The notes beneath the pieces were generated by a model that saw only the letters and a list, made by a program, of their open reading frames with translations, was not told where the DNA came from and made no database searches. A stretch of DNA of 7,077 bases from an uncultured Alphaproteobacteria bacterium (lineage in GTDB: Bacteria > Pseudomonadota > Alphaproteobacteria > Rs-D84), in NCBI GenBank assembly GCA_947589625.1, contig CANQCM010000051.1, positions 1 through 7,077 on the forward strand, written 5' to 3'. Positions 1 through 6,913 of the stretch are shown one piece after another; the stretch's first letter is position 1; every line of letters starts with the position of its first letter. The translations under genes and the position numbers were made by a program.

Positions 1-2
1 TT

Positions 3-458
3 GCTGTGGGTGCAGGACTAGAGGGCGCGCGTCTGTTGGGCGTAGAAGATGTTATTACTGGTATTTGGGCAGGTGGCTTAACCGTGTCGTTAATTGCATG
101 GACCGCGAATTATATGCGCCGCCGCGGTGTTAAAAATCGCATTTGGTACATATTAAATATTTTAGTTTATTATGGCATTTTGGCATGCGTATATTGGTTC
201 CCGTTGGGTAATCCAATTGTAAAATATAACGCACTGTGCATGTGGGGTATTGACCAGTTTATGTTGGGTACCATTGTCGGCAGTTTTGTTTTCGCAGGTA
301 TGGCGATATGGTACGAAAACATGAAAAAGAATCACGGTGGGCATGCATATTTTCCATTTCAAAAAGTGGTTATGCCCTTTGGTGGTTTGTTGATTGCGAC
401 ATTGATATTCTGGGCAATACTCAGATGGTTGCCTGCAATCGGTATTGTTGTTTGTTAA
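3..458 (+). CDS. Multi-pass membrane protein, 5' end outside window
   Basis: The frame is open from the first full codon (GCT at 3) to the TAA at 456-458. The first possible start, GTG at 6, has no visible ribosome site, so the gene probably begins upstream of the window. Numbering from that GTG, four hydrophobic segments stand out at about residues 16-36, 46-66, 83-103 and 121-142. Positive charge follows segment 1 (Arg38-Arg40) and segment 3 (Lys107, Lys108). By the positive-inside rule this puts the visible N-terminus outside, which again suggests a missing upstream membrane segment or signal. There are no obvious catalytic motifs and I cannot name the family. The next gene starts 21 bases downstream on the same strand, so the two are likely co-transcribed. 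Its role is unknown; an integral inner-membrane protein is the safest reading. Confidence 0.8.
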   Translation, partial: AVGAGLEGARLLGVEDVITGIWAGGLTVSLIAWTANYMRRRGVKNRIWYILNILVYYGILACVYWFPLGNPIVKYNALCMWGIDQFMLGTIVGSFVFAGMAIWYENMKKNHGGHAYFPFQKVVMPFGGLLIATLIFWAILRWLPAIGIVVC

Positions 459-464
459 TTGCGT

Positions 465-471
465 AAAGGAG
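465..471 (+). promoter_or_regulatory. Ribosome binding site that fixes the start at 480
   Basis: AAAGGAG lies 8 bases before the ATG at 480. The same frame is open back to a TTG at 459, but that codon lies upstream of this site, so translation from it would run through the ribosome site. The ATG at 480 is therefore the start. Confidence 0.8.
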
Positions 472-479
472 ATGTAAAA

Positions 480-1103
480 ATGGCAAGAACAAAAAATCAG
501 CAAAAAATGACTCTGGACGAAATGGTTAAAAAAGTTGATGAATCAAAGAAAGTCAACCCGTTGGATTTGTCGTCTGATCAAGATTTATCTATTGCATTGA
601 TGAATTTGATTTCGTTGGAAGAACATTTCTTTTTCAGTGGCGCAAAAACACAAAAAACAGGTTTTTACGATTTAATCAATACTGTGCGCGATATGCGTAA
701 AGATTTAATGCAACGCATTGTGAAAAAATCAAGCGCAGAAAATGGCGAAGTCTGGTGCATTTCTAAACATTTGTTGGCGGCGTCTATGCGTTTGATGGAG
801 GTTGGCACCAAGGCACTGTCTGCAGGCAATACCCAAGACGCATATAATCTGTTTAACAAGGCATATGATTTGTATTCGCTGTTCTGGGGTATAAATATGG
901 AATTGATTGATTTGACAGGTGTTAAACAAATTGCGCCTGATGTTTATCAGCACGCAATGCAAACATGCGCCATCAAAGACACAACAACGACATCTGATAA
1001 AAAAGCCGTCGCGACACCTGCCCCAAATTTGACAGAATCTAAATCTACGGTTCGTCGTTTGGGTGAATGGGTCAAGAGCAAAGTTAATTGTTGTATTGAA
1101 TAA
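480..1103 (+). CDS. Conserved-looking helical cytoplasmic protein, unknown function
   Basis: The product has 207 residues, with ATG chosen because AAAGGAG sits 8 bases upstream. It has no signal peptide or membrane segment. A charged Lys-rich start (residues 1-30) is followed by a predominantly helical body to about residue 160. This body includes a distinctive stretch around Trp92-Cys93 (GEVWCISKHLLAASMRLMEV) and an aromatic segment, AYDLYSLFWGINMELI. A Thr/Ala/Pro-rich linker then leads to a short basic amphipathic tail ending in Cys-Cys-Ile-Glu. The compact helical body looks like a conserved domain, but I cannot attach a function. It follows the membrane protein gene by 21 bases, so the two may be partners. 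The basic tail might contact membrane or nucleic acid; that is inference only. A 59-base gap separates it from the next gene. Confidence 0.85.
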   Translation: MARTKNQQKMTLDEMVKKVDESKKVNPLDLSSDQDLSIALMNLISLEEHFFFSGAKTQKTGFYDLINTVRDMRKDLMQRIVKKSSAENGEVWCISKHLLAASMRLMEVGTKALSAGNTQDAYNLFNKAYDLYSLFWGINMELIDLTGVKQIAPDVYQHAMQTCAIKDTTTTSDKKAVATPAPNLTESKSTVRRLGEWVKSKVNCCIE

Positions 1104-1149
1104 TTTTGCTGTTGCGTCAATTGGTCAACAAGTGATAAAATAAATATAC

Positions 1150-1154
1150 GAGAG
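1150..1154 (+). promoter_or_regulatory. Ribosome binding site for a TTG start
   Basis: GAGAG lies 8 bases before the TTG at 1163. Two in-frame stops (TGA 1133, TAA 1136) lie just upstream and no ATG or GTG occurs between them and the signal peptide. TTG is therefore the only workable start for the gene that follows. Confidence 0.6.
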
Positions 1155-1162
1155 ATGTAAAA

Positions 1163-3544
1163 TTGCAAAGTTTTGTTAAAAAACTTTTTAAAATATTCGT
1201 TATTTGTGCAACATTTGTTTTGCCATTGGGCGCGATTGCTGATCAAGCACCTAACCCACGCGCCGCAACACTGGAAAATACTGCGCGGATACGCGTAACC
1301 GATGTACGCGATGGTGCACGCACTGCGACATCTGGCAATGTTACATCGCGTAATGTTTCGCGCGCAGCAACGACCAATAATTCACGCAGTGCGACACACA
1401 ATGTCGTTGTGCGCAGTGCGAATCGTCAAAATGTTGTGAACACTGGCACGACGGTATCGGCACGCAGTGCGGTACGCAGCGCAACAACATCACGCGCCGC
1501 AACCAGTTCTGTGGTGCGCCCAAATGTGCGCAGTGCGACACCTGTTTCTACGGTGAACAAGGCACGCGCCACGGCGGTATTTTCTGATATCAGTAAAATT
1601 GGTTCTGGGTATGCCGCATGTCGTGATGCGTATGCAACATGTATGGACCAGTTCTGCGCGGTTGCCAACGATACATATCGCCGCTGTTTTTGCAGTTCTA
1701 AATTCGAGGAATTTCGCAACACCGAAGACGCATTGGATCAGGCAAAAACCCTGTTGATGCAATTTGAAGACAATAATTTGAATGCTGTTGATAAAACAGC
1801 AGCCGAAGTTAATGCGATGTACAGTGCCACCGCCGGCGAAATGGCAATCAAAAAAGACACCAGTGGTGCGCAAGAAATGCTGGACGAAATTGGTGATTTG
1901 TTGTCTGGCAAGAAAAAATCATCGTCGTCAAATAACAGTTCTACATCGCTGGGTATTTTGAATTTTGATTTTTCTGCTGATATTGACGACATATGGAACA
2001 GCGATTCTGACGGTATTTTCAGCACAAGTGGCGGTGTCGATTTAACATCTTTACAAGGTCAAGAATTATTTGAAAACGCAAACAAACAATGTCTGCAAAT
2101 GATCAAGGAAAGTTGCGAAAACAACGCTGTTTTGACTATGGCGCGTAGCGCGTATGGCATTATGATTACCCAAGATTGCAATACATACGAAAAGAAAGTA
2201 GAAAACGAGCGTCAGGCGGTCAAAGATACTGTGCGCACCGCAGAAAAATATCTGCGCGAGGCGCGTCTGGAAGAATATCAATCGCATAATTCTGCAGATG
2301 TGAACGAATGCATTACCAAGGTTCGTGCGGCGATTACCAATGATGTTGCGTGTGGCGCAAATTATAAAAAATGTTTGGACATGGGAACTGGGGCATATAT
2401 CGATCCTAATACAGGTGACGCGAACTATTCGCCTATGTTATACAAACTGGAAGAATTGATTAAAATGGACGGAACCAGTGATTTGTTATCGCAAAATAAT
2501 CAATATAACACTTATTTGGATTCTAAACGTCAATTTGCCAAAACCGCATTGGACACATGTCGCGATATATCTGAAACAGTATGGACAGAATTCAAACGCG
2601 CGGCAATTATTGAAATTGCACAGGCGCAATCTGCTAAACTGGAAGAAATCAAAATGACCTGTATTTCTACGATGGCAGAATGTTATGATTCACAATCACA
2701 ACAATTAAAAGATTTTGATACGAATACTGCAAAATATTCTGGGGCGATTTCGGCATATGCTGCCAAGGCAATGTGCGCAGACAAAGTTGTTGCGTGCGCG
2801 GCATTATATGGCGATAAAGAAGAACATGTTGCATGTACATTTGACGATTATGGGCGGTTTACTGGTGATGCTAAAAAGTGCGGACTAACTGCGTTATTGG
2901 CATTTGTTGAAAATGTTGATAGTACCCGTGTCGCCGAAGGTTGTGCTACTGCAATTGATTCTTATCTGCAAAACCTATGCACCCCAACCAGTGGAACTGA
3001 TGGATACCCATGGCAATGTCGCGGTAAAAAAATTGGTGATATTTTTGGTACCAGTGCCACAGGTGGTACTATAAATGATTCATTATCTGATAATGTGCGT
3101 TGGTTTGCGTTGAATAATTGTAATGATCCTGCAAATCCTGTAGATAATTTCGCTGACTTGCCACTTGAAACCCAATTGAATGTGCAAAACGCATTGTCAA
3201 ATATCTCGGAAGAAATGGAAGGCTTGTTGATGGATCAGTGCGAGAATCTTGATGGATATTGGGTTGAAGAACTTGATACTGGCGATAAAAAATTAAATGT
3301 ATTTTATGCAAATTTATATAATGGTCAGACCCCAGAAACAGGTTTGGGTTATTGTATTGAAAATACAACAATGGTTCAATGTCTGAATTATAATGATGAT
3401 ATAGATACAGAATCTGGCAGAACACTGGCGTCATATGACCGTACAACAGACGAATGCACATTTACAGACGAATGGTATCAAGAAAAATGCAGCATTCTGG
3501 GCGGTTATTTTGAAAGTGGTGTTTGTTATGTATCAAATAAATAA
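1163..3544 (+). CDS. Large secreted cysteine-rich protein with Arg-punctuated N-terminal region
   Basis: The product has 793 residues and starts at TTG. Residues 1-26 form a Sec signal peptide: Lys6/Lys7/Lys10, a hydrophobic core, and likely cleavage after AIA (Ala26). There is no lipobox. Residues about 33-140 are low complexity, rich in Ala, Ser, Thr, Val and Asn with an Arg every few residues (recurring RSAT and SRAAT), and contain no Cys. The rest is mostly helical and carries 28 cysteines. The first cluster is C153-X6-C160-X4-C165-X9-C175-X-C177. Other pairs are scattered through charged helices, and the C-terminus has two similar modules, C693-x-x-L-x-G-Y-W and C776-x-x-L-x-G-Y-F, ending in C788. 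The even cysteine count in an exported protein suggests disulfides formed in the periplasm. It has no enzyme motif I recognise; a surface, adhesive or structural role is inference. The next gene, also secreted and Cys-rich, starts 14 bases downstream. Confidence 0.88.
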   Translation: MQSFVKKLFKIFVICATFVLPLGAIADQAPNPRAATLENTARIRVTDVRDGARTATSGNVTSRNVSRAATTNNSRSATHNVVVRSANRQNVVNTGTTVSARSAVRSATTSRAATSSVVRPNVRSATPVSTVNKARATAVFSDISKIGSGYAACRDAYATCMDQFCAVANDTYRRCFCSSKFEEFRNTEDALDQAKTLLMQFEDNNLNAVDKTAAEVNAMYSATAGEMAIKKDTSGAQEMLDEIGDLLSGKKKSSSSNNSSTSLGILNFDFSADIDDIWNSDSDGIFSTSGGVDLTSLQGQELFENANKQCLQMIKESCENNAVLTMARSAYGIMITQDCNTYEKKVENERQAVKDTVRTAEKYLREARLEEYQSHNSADVNECITKVRAAITNDVACGANYKKCLDMGTGAYIDPNTGDANYSPMLYKLEELIKMDGTSDLLSQNNQYNTYLDSKRQFAKTALDTCRDISETVWTEFKRAAIIEIAQAQSAKLEEIKMTCISTMAECYDSQSQQLKDFDTNTAKYSGAISAYAAKAMCADKVVACAALYGDKEEHVACTFDDYGRFTGDAKKCGLTALLAFVENVDSTRVAEGCATAIDSYLQNLCTPTSGTDGYPWQCRGKKIGDIFGTSATGGTINDSLSDNVRWFALNNCNDPANPVDNFADLPLETQLNVQNALSNISEEMEGLLMDQCENLDGYWVEELDTGDKKLNVFYANLYNGQTPETGLGYCIENTTMVQCLNYNDDIDTESGRTLASYDRTTDECTFTDEWYQEKCSILGGYFESGVCYVSNK
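1259..1582 (+). repeat. Degenerate in-frame repeats encoding RSAT/SRAAT units
   Basis: This part of the 793-residue gene contains a recurring core CGCAGTGCG at 1385, 1412, 1463 and 1529, plus a variant CGCAGCGC at 1475. All are read in the same frame to give Arg-Ser-Ala. Between them are degenerate SRAAT, RAAT and RTAT units. The codon-level similarity suggests expansion by duplication or slippage followed by divergence, although compositional bias alone could produce part of it. The encoded stretch should be disordered and strongly basic. Confidence 0.55.
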
Positions 3545-3558
3545 CATGGAATAAGAAA

Positions 3559-4722
3559 ATGATTAAATTAATTTTTGCATTTTTATCATTTGTTCTTGTT
3601 GTTGGTGGCGCAAATGCGGAAACAGGTATTAATAACGCAAATGCTATGTTGCAATATTGGTCTAACCCAACAATGAATTGGTGCAACAATACATCTGATA
3701 CTGTAAATGGTACAATTGGGCGGTTAAAAAATGTCTGTACTGGAAATCGTAATTCGCAATGTGTTCTGGTTGATGATTATGGTGCACTGATGTTGGTCGC
3801 ACGCGAAATAAATGAAAATGGTGCAAATTTCTGTGTGACGACTATATATGCCGAACACAAGAAAAAAGGCAACGCGTGGACATTATATTCAAATCCTGCT
3901 GGGGGTGCAAAAAAATGTTTTTGGATGTGCAAATCCGGATATTATGGCGATAAATGTTCCCAGACCACGCCAAATGGGTGTGATTCAACGCCATTGACTC
4001 GTAATTCTTTTGATTCTTATAATTTAAGTCGCGATTATGATGTGGAAGGTTCTATTGCAATGTTCCACTGGCAACAATATAAAGGTTGTGGTGCACATAA
4101 AGGTCAAGAACATGATATGATTCTGGCAATTTCGGATTGGTTGCCGTCTGGTCATGGCGCATATGCCAGTCCGTTTATTGTACGCGCAACCCGTGATGGC
4201 TGGAAAGACAGAATTGGTTGGCCGACAATTTGGGCAACTGGGTCGCCAACATTGTTATGTAAAAATGGCTATCAGGCAAATGCCGCGGGTAACGATTGCG
4301 AACCGGTTGATGCAAACGCTTGTGCAATTACGCAATTATGTTCAGGCTGGGCAAGTAACGGGTTCAGTGAATCAACAATGGTTACAAAATATGATGATGC
4401 CCGTGGGTGCTTTACATACAGATGTTCTGAATCTGGCAAAGCGTTCGCCAGTTCCACCGATAAAAGTTGTGTTGATTGCGCAACAAATAATCGCAACGGT
4501 ATCAGCCCTGCTGATGGAACATGTGTGCGGTGCAATGTCGGACAAATATTTGATGAAACAGCATCGTCCAGTGGTTACTGTGTCCAAACAACGGCATATG
4601 TAAAAACAGATATGGTTTATGGGCGCGGGTTGACACATAATAATGCACCATCAGATATTTCGCAACAATGCTGGACCAAGGCAGATCCAACAGAATATCG
4701 TGAATGTGTCACAGGAAAATAA
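3559..4722 (+). CDS. Secreted cysteine-rich protein with EGF-like motifs
   Basis: The product has 387 residues. ATG at 3559 is preceded by a modest GGAA site 7 bases upstream. Residues 1-20 are a Sec signal peptide, with cleavage expected after ANA (Ala20). The mature part has 22 cysteines. One motif is EGF-like: C120-x3-C124-KSGYYGDK-C133. A second is C234-KNGY...C247. Near the C-terminus, C304-x2-C307, C322-x2-C325 and C341 form a pattern resembling cysteine-rich receptor-type or GCC2/GCC3-like repeats. The central section (about residues 140-230) is rich in Trp, Tyr and His, has few cysteines, and may be a separate domain. There is no membrane anchor or sorting signal. It directly follows the other secreted Cys-rich gene and is probably co-transcribed with it. 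An extracellular or outer-surface binding role is inference from the EGF-like pattern; the family is not identified. Confidence 0.87.
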   Translation: MIKLIFAFLSFVLVVGGANAETGINNANAMLQYWSNPTMNWCNNTSDTVNGTIGRLKNVCTGNRNSQCVLVDDYGALMLVAREINENGANFCVTTIYAEHKKKGNAWTLYSNPAGGAKKCFWMCKSGYYGDKCSQTTPNGCDSTPLTRNSFDSYNLSRDYDVEGSIAMFHWQQYKGCGAHKGQEHDMILAISDWLPSGHGAYASPFIVRATRDGWKDRIGWPTIWATGSPTLLCKNGYQANAAGNDCEPVDANACAITQLCSGWASNGFSESTMVTKYDDARGCFTYRCSESGKAFASSTDKSCVDCATNNRNGISPADGTCVRCNVGQIFDETASSSGYCVQTTAYVKTDMVYGRGLTHNNAPSDISQQCWTKADPTEYRECVTGK

Positions 4723-4724
4723 AC

Positions 4725-4747
4725 AACAGCGTCACAATGACGCTGTT
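4725..4747. terminator. Bidirectional intrinsic terminator between convergent genes
   Basis: AACAGCGTCA and TGACGCTGTT form a perfect 10-bp stem closed by a CAA triloop. It begins two bases after the plus-strand stop codon. On the plus strand it is followed by ATTTATTTA; on the minus strand it is followed by GTTTATTTT. It should therefore end both the cysteine-rich operon and the regulator gene that converges on it from 4771. The U tracts are interrupted, so efficiency may be moderate. Confidence 0.8.
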
Positions 4748-4770
4748 ATTTATTTAGACTATATCGTTTT

Positions 4771-5187
4771 TTATATCATACCGTTCAAGGTCAGCAACAT
4801 TTGCATTACAACTTTGCGTTGTGAATCGCTGGATAATTTCCAATACAAGTTTATCAATTCCAGTGATTCATTTTTCGCCAATGGGTCGTCTGATTCTGGT
4901 TCACCCACATGGTATGATTTAGATTTTGTGCGCGATTGTGGCATTATATTTCCAGGCAAACCCTGAAAGAAAAACGCCACAGGTGTTTCCATTGCCAAAC
5001 TTAACAAGAATAGACGCGACGCAGTAATTCTGTTGCTGGCATTTTCATATTTTTGAATTTGTTGAAATGTAACGCCACTGCGTCTTGCTAAATCTGTCTG
5101 CGTCATGCCCATCATATTACGGCGCAGATAAATTCGCTGTCCGATATGTTCGTCTATGGCATTTGGCATAGAAATAAATTCTGTCAT
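4771..5187 (-). CDS. XRE-family helix-turn-helix regulator, PraR-like
   Basis: The product has 138 residues from ATG at 5187, chosen because GGAGG lies 8 bases upstream; the frame extends to a TTG at 5202, but that codon lies upstream of the ribosome site. Residues 11-75 form a typical XRE/Cro-CI DNA-binding domain. The recognition unit is MTQTDLARRSG (28-38), turn, then TFQQIQKYENA (40-50), followed by NRITASRLFLLSLAMETPVAFFF (given as segment 52-74; key residues Asn52, Arg53, Ser57, Arg58, Phe72-Phe74). The PNAIDEHIGQRI start, FQQIQKYE helix and PVAFFF end match the layout I know from alphaproteobacterial regulators of the PraR type. The C-terminal LINLYWKLSSDSQRKVVMQM segment is probably a dimerisation or family tail. 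It is divergent from gpmI and convergent with the secreted-protein operon. Its target is unknown; autoregulation through the shared promoter region is plausible. Confidence 0.9.
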   Translation of the reverse strand: MTEFISMPNAIDEHIGQRIYLRRNMMGMTQTDLARRSGVTFQQIQKYENASNRITASRLFLLSLAMETPVAFFFQGLPGNIMPQSRTKSKSYHVGEPESDDPLAKNESLELINLYWKLSSDSQRKVVMQMLLTLNGMI

Positions 5188-5195
5188 TTTCGCTG

Positions 5196-5200
5196 CCTCC
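5196..5200 (-). promoter_or_regulatory. Ribosome binding site of the XRE regulator
   Basis: Read on the minus strand this is a perfect GGAGG, 8 bases before ATG at 5187. It excludes the upstream TTG at 5202 as the start. Confidence 0.85.
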
Positions 5201-5211
5201 AATTTGATACG

Positions 5212-5241
5212 ATTTTAACAAAATTTCTTTTTATATTGCAA
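5212..5241 (-). promoter_or_regulatory. Candidate promoter of the XRE regulator
   Basis: On the minus strand TTGCAA (5241-5236) and TAAAAT (5217-5212) are separated by 18 bases. Initiation would fall near 5205, giving a very short leader before GGAGG. Both boxes are imperfect. The TTGCAA box is its own reverse complement and overlaps the gpmI promoter, so the two promoters may compete. Confidence 0.45.
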
Positions 5242-5258
5242 TGAAAAACTGGTATAAT
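5230..5258 (+). promoter_or_regulatory. Promoter of gpmI with extended -10
   Basis: TATAAT at 5253-5258 is a perfect -10 box, preceded by TG one base upstream (TGG-TATAAT), the extended -10 arrangement. With a 17-base spacer the -35 is TTTATA at 5230-5235, a partial match. Initiation is expected near 5265, leaving a leader of about 18 bases. An in-frame ATG at 5241 lies upstream of the -10 box and so would not be in this transcript. Confidence 0.7.
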
Positions 5259-5270
5259 ATTGGGCATAAC

Positions 5271-5275
5271 AAGGG
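5271..5275 (+). promoter_or_regulatory. Ribosome binding site of gpmI
   Basis: AAGGG lies 7 bases before ATG at 5283. It supports the start at MRKPIVL and not the in-frame ATG at 5241. Confidence 0.7.
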
Positions 5276-5282
5276 AAAATTT

Positions 5283-6761
5283 ATGAGAAAACCAATTGTT
5301 TTATGTATTATGGACGGTGTTGGCATTCGTGACAATGCAACACATAACGCGGTCGCAATGGCGCGCATGCCGTTTTTTAACGAATTATTACATAAATATC
5401 CACATTCCAGACTAGACGCCAGCGGTGTTGCCGTTGGATTGCCTGTGGGGACAATGGGCAATTCCGAGGTTGGACACATCACCATTGGCGCAGGGCGCGT
5501 GGTAAATCAATTCTTGCGGCGCTTTGAAACAGAAAATTGGACAACTAACGCGCCATTAAATGAATTTATAAACGCGGTTCGCACGCGCGGTGGCATTGTG
5601 CATATGGCAGGATTGATGTCTGATGGTCGTGTGCATGCAGATATAAATCAGGCACTGTATATTGCGCGATTGATTTTGGCACAGGGACTTAAAATCTGTA
5701 TTCATTTTATTGCTGATGGGCGCGATACTTTGCCGAAATCTGCGGAAAAATATATTTTGATGACAGAATCAGAATTATCAGAATATTTTGCCGATGGTCG
5801 CGCATTTTGGGGGACTATTTCTGGGCGGTATTATGCCATGGACAGAAATCAAAACCTTGACCGCACAGAATTGGCATTTAATGCAATCGCAAACGCCGAT
5901 GCGTCGCATCATGCAAAAACAATTTTAGACGCGCTAAATGCTGCATACGCGCGCGGTGAATCAGACGAATTTATTTCGCCCACGGTAATTGACGGCGATG
6001 TCGCGATTACAGAAAATGACGGATTTTTGTTTACTAATTACCGCAGTGACCGCGCCCGTCAAATTATGCGCGCAATTTTAACCACAGGCGCACGTGTGTT
6101 GTGCTTTTCTCAATATGGCGAAGGGTTAAACGAACTGTGCCCTGCGGTATTGCCTGATATTGAGGTGACGAATACTTTGGGCGATGTGGTGGCGGCGGCA
6201 GGTCTGCGCCAATTACGCATTGCAGAAACAGAAAAGTATAATCATGTGACCTATTTTATGGACGCAGAACGCAATGTAGACTATGACGGCGAAGAAAAAA
6301 TATTGATTCCATCGCCAGATGTCGCGACATTTGATTTGCAACCAGAAATGAGTGCGCGCGAAATTACAGATGCACTGATTCCGAAACTGGGCGATTTTGA
6401 TGTAGTGATTTTGAATTATGCCAATGGCGATATGGTCGGGCATACTGGGGTTGAAAGTGCCGCAATTCGCGCGATGGAATTTTTAGACACGCAATTGGCG
6501 CGTCTGGTACCAGCGGTCTTGGCATTAGGTGGCACGCTTTTAATTACCGCCGACCATGGCAATGCAGAACAAATGTGGGACGATGTGGCAAATGTGCCAT
6601 GGACAGCACATACGACAAATCCTGTGAATTTTATTGTCGTATCCGATAACAAGTGTTCAGTTCGCGACGGCGGTTTGCGTGATATTGCCCCCACTGTTTT
6701 GAAATTGTTAGGCTTGCCACAACCAGCCGAAATGACAGGCACCTCGTTGATTAGTTGTTAG
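5283..6761 (+). CDS. gpmI: 2,3-bisphosphoglycerate-independent phosphoglycerate mutase
   Basis: The product has 492 residues, slightly short of the usual length of about 510 but complete at both ends. It is a cytosolic, Mn-dependent enzyme of the alkaline phosphatase superfamily that interconverts 3- and 2-phosphoglycerate through a phosphoserine intermediate. The metal-binding Asp11 lies in CIMDGVGIRDN, and the nucleophile Ser61 lies in GTMGNSEVGH. The phosphotransferase insert carries SDGRVHADINQAL, FIADGRDTLPKSA, GRYYAMDRN and FTNYRSDRARQI. The C-terminal metal site is seen in NYANGDMVGHTG, TADHGNAEQMWD and AHTTNPVNF. The loop usually reading GGVHSHIDH is GRVHADINQ here, but the catalytic His is kept. 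The start at 5283 is preferred over the in-frame ATG at 5241 because the -10 box lies between them. The last codons (Ile-Ser-Cys-stop) run into the TTAGTG-rich end of the downstream inverted repeat. It is probably monocistronic. Confidence 0.97.
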   Translation: MRKPIVLCIMDGVGIRDNATHNAVAMARMPFFNELLHKYPHSRLDASGVAVGLPVGTMGNSEVGHITIGAGRVVNQFLRRFETENWTTNAPLNEFINAVRTRGGIVHMAGLMSDGRVHADINQALYIARLILAQGLKICIHFIADGRDTLPKSAEKYILMTESELSEYFADGRAFWGTISGRYYAMDRNQNLDRTELAFNAIANADASHHAKTILDALNAAYARGESDEFISPTVIDGDVAITENDGFLFTNYRSDRARQIMRAILTTGARVLCFSQYGEGLNELCPAVLPDIEVTNTLGDVVAAAGLRQLRIAETEKYNHVTYFMDAERNVDYDGEEKILIPSPDVATFDLQPEMSAREITDALIPKLGDFDVVILNYANGDMVGHTGVESAAIRAMEFLDTQLARLVPAVLALGGTLLITADHGNAEQMWDDVANVPWTAHTTNPVNFIVVSDNKCSVRDGGLRDIAPTVLKLLGLPQPAEMTGTSLISC

Positions 6762-6789
6762 TTGTTAGTGGTTAGTGATTAGTGGTGGT
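6752..6789 (+). repeat. TTAGTG-type tandem tract, left end
   Basis: Degenerate repeats of TTAGTTG, TTAGTGG, TTAGTGA and TTAGTGG follow one another. The tract begins inside the last codons of gpmI and contains its TAG stop (6759-6761). It is mirrored on the other strand at about 6970-7010. Confidence 0.7.
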
Positions 6790-6805
6790 GTTCGCTGACG
6801 CGAAC
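6790..6805. repeat. GC-rich hairpin, left copy
   Basis: GTTCGC-TGAC-GCGAAC forms a 6-bp stem with a four-base loop. It occupies the same position in the left half as the hairpin at 6953-6969 in the right half, but has a different stem sequence. Confidence 0.65.
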
Positions 6806-6822
6806 GACATTAAATAAACTGG

Positions 6823-6867
6823 ATTCTCGGGTCAAGCCCGAGAATGACAACTCTTTTCTTTTTATTT
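6823..6867 (+). terminator. Palindromic element likely acting as gpmI terminator
   Basis: ATTCTCGGG (6823-6831) pairs perfectly with CCCGAGAAT (6837-6845) around the loop TCAAG. It is preceded by CTGG and followed by GACAA and then a pyrimidine run, CTCTTTTCTTTTTATTTT, to about 6868. The palindrome resembles the short GTCATTC...GAATCCAG repeats known in Rickettsiales and other alphaproteobacteria. Because the T-rich run starts several bases after the stem, termination is likely but not ideal. Confidence 0.6.
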
Positions 6868-6876
6868 TAATTCTAG

Positions 6877-6887
6877 GAACAATGTTC
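6877..6887. repeat. Central palindrome of the large inverted repeat
   Basis: GAACA-A-TGTTC is an 11-base palindrome at the symmetry centre (6882) of the large element. It would be the tip of a cruciform formed by the full repeat. Confidence 0.6.
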
Positions 6888-6913
6888 GTATTTTAAGAAA
6901 TAAAGAACTTGTC

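Noticed and set aside
459..479. In-frame TTG start seven codons before the ATG at 480
   Set aside because: The ribosome site AAAGGAG lies within this stretch and is well spaced for the ATG at 480.
1110..1130. Hairpin TGTTG...CAACA between the helical protein gene and the large secreted gene
   Set aside because: Only five base pairs around an 11-base loop with no T run, so it is too weak to call a terminator.
1112..1141. Possible promoter before the large secreted gene (TTGCGT, 18 bases, TAAAAT)
   Set aside because: The -35 matches only the first three consensus bases in an AT-rich gap where chance matches are common. A promoter here is plausible but not supported well enough to annotate.
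947..1246. 99-residue minus-strand open frame spanning the gap before the large secreted gene
   Set aside because: It overlaps two well-supported plus-strand genes and has no domain-like features; it is a shadow frame.
4154..4603. 149-residue plus-strand open frame inside the EGF-like gene
   Set aside because: It lies wholly within a gene with a signal peptide and ordered cysteine motifs, and has no ribosome site or recognisable features.
5188..5202. Upstream TTG start for the XRE regulator
   Set aside because: GGAGG at 5200-5196 overlaps the proposed N-terminal codons and is ideally placed for ATG at 5187.
5241..5282. Upstream ATG for gpmI, adding 14 residues
   Set aside because: The TATAAT box at 5253-5258 lies between this ATG and 5283, and the family normally starts just before the DG motif.
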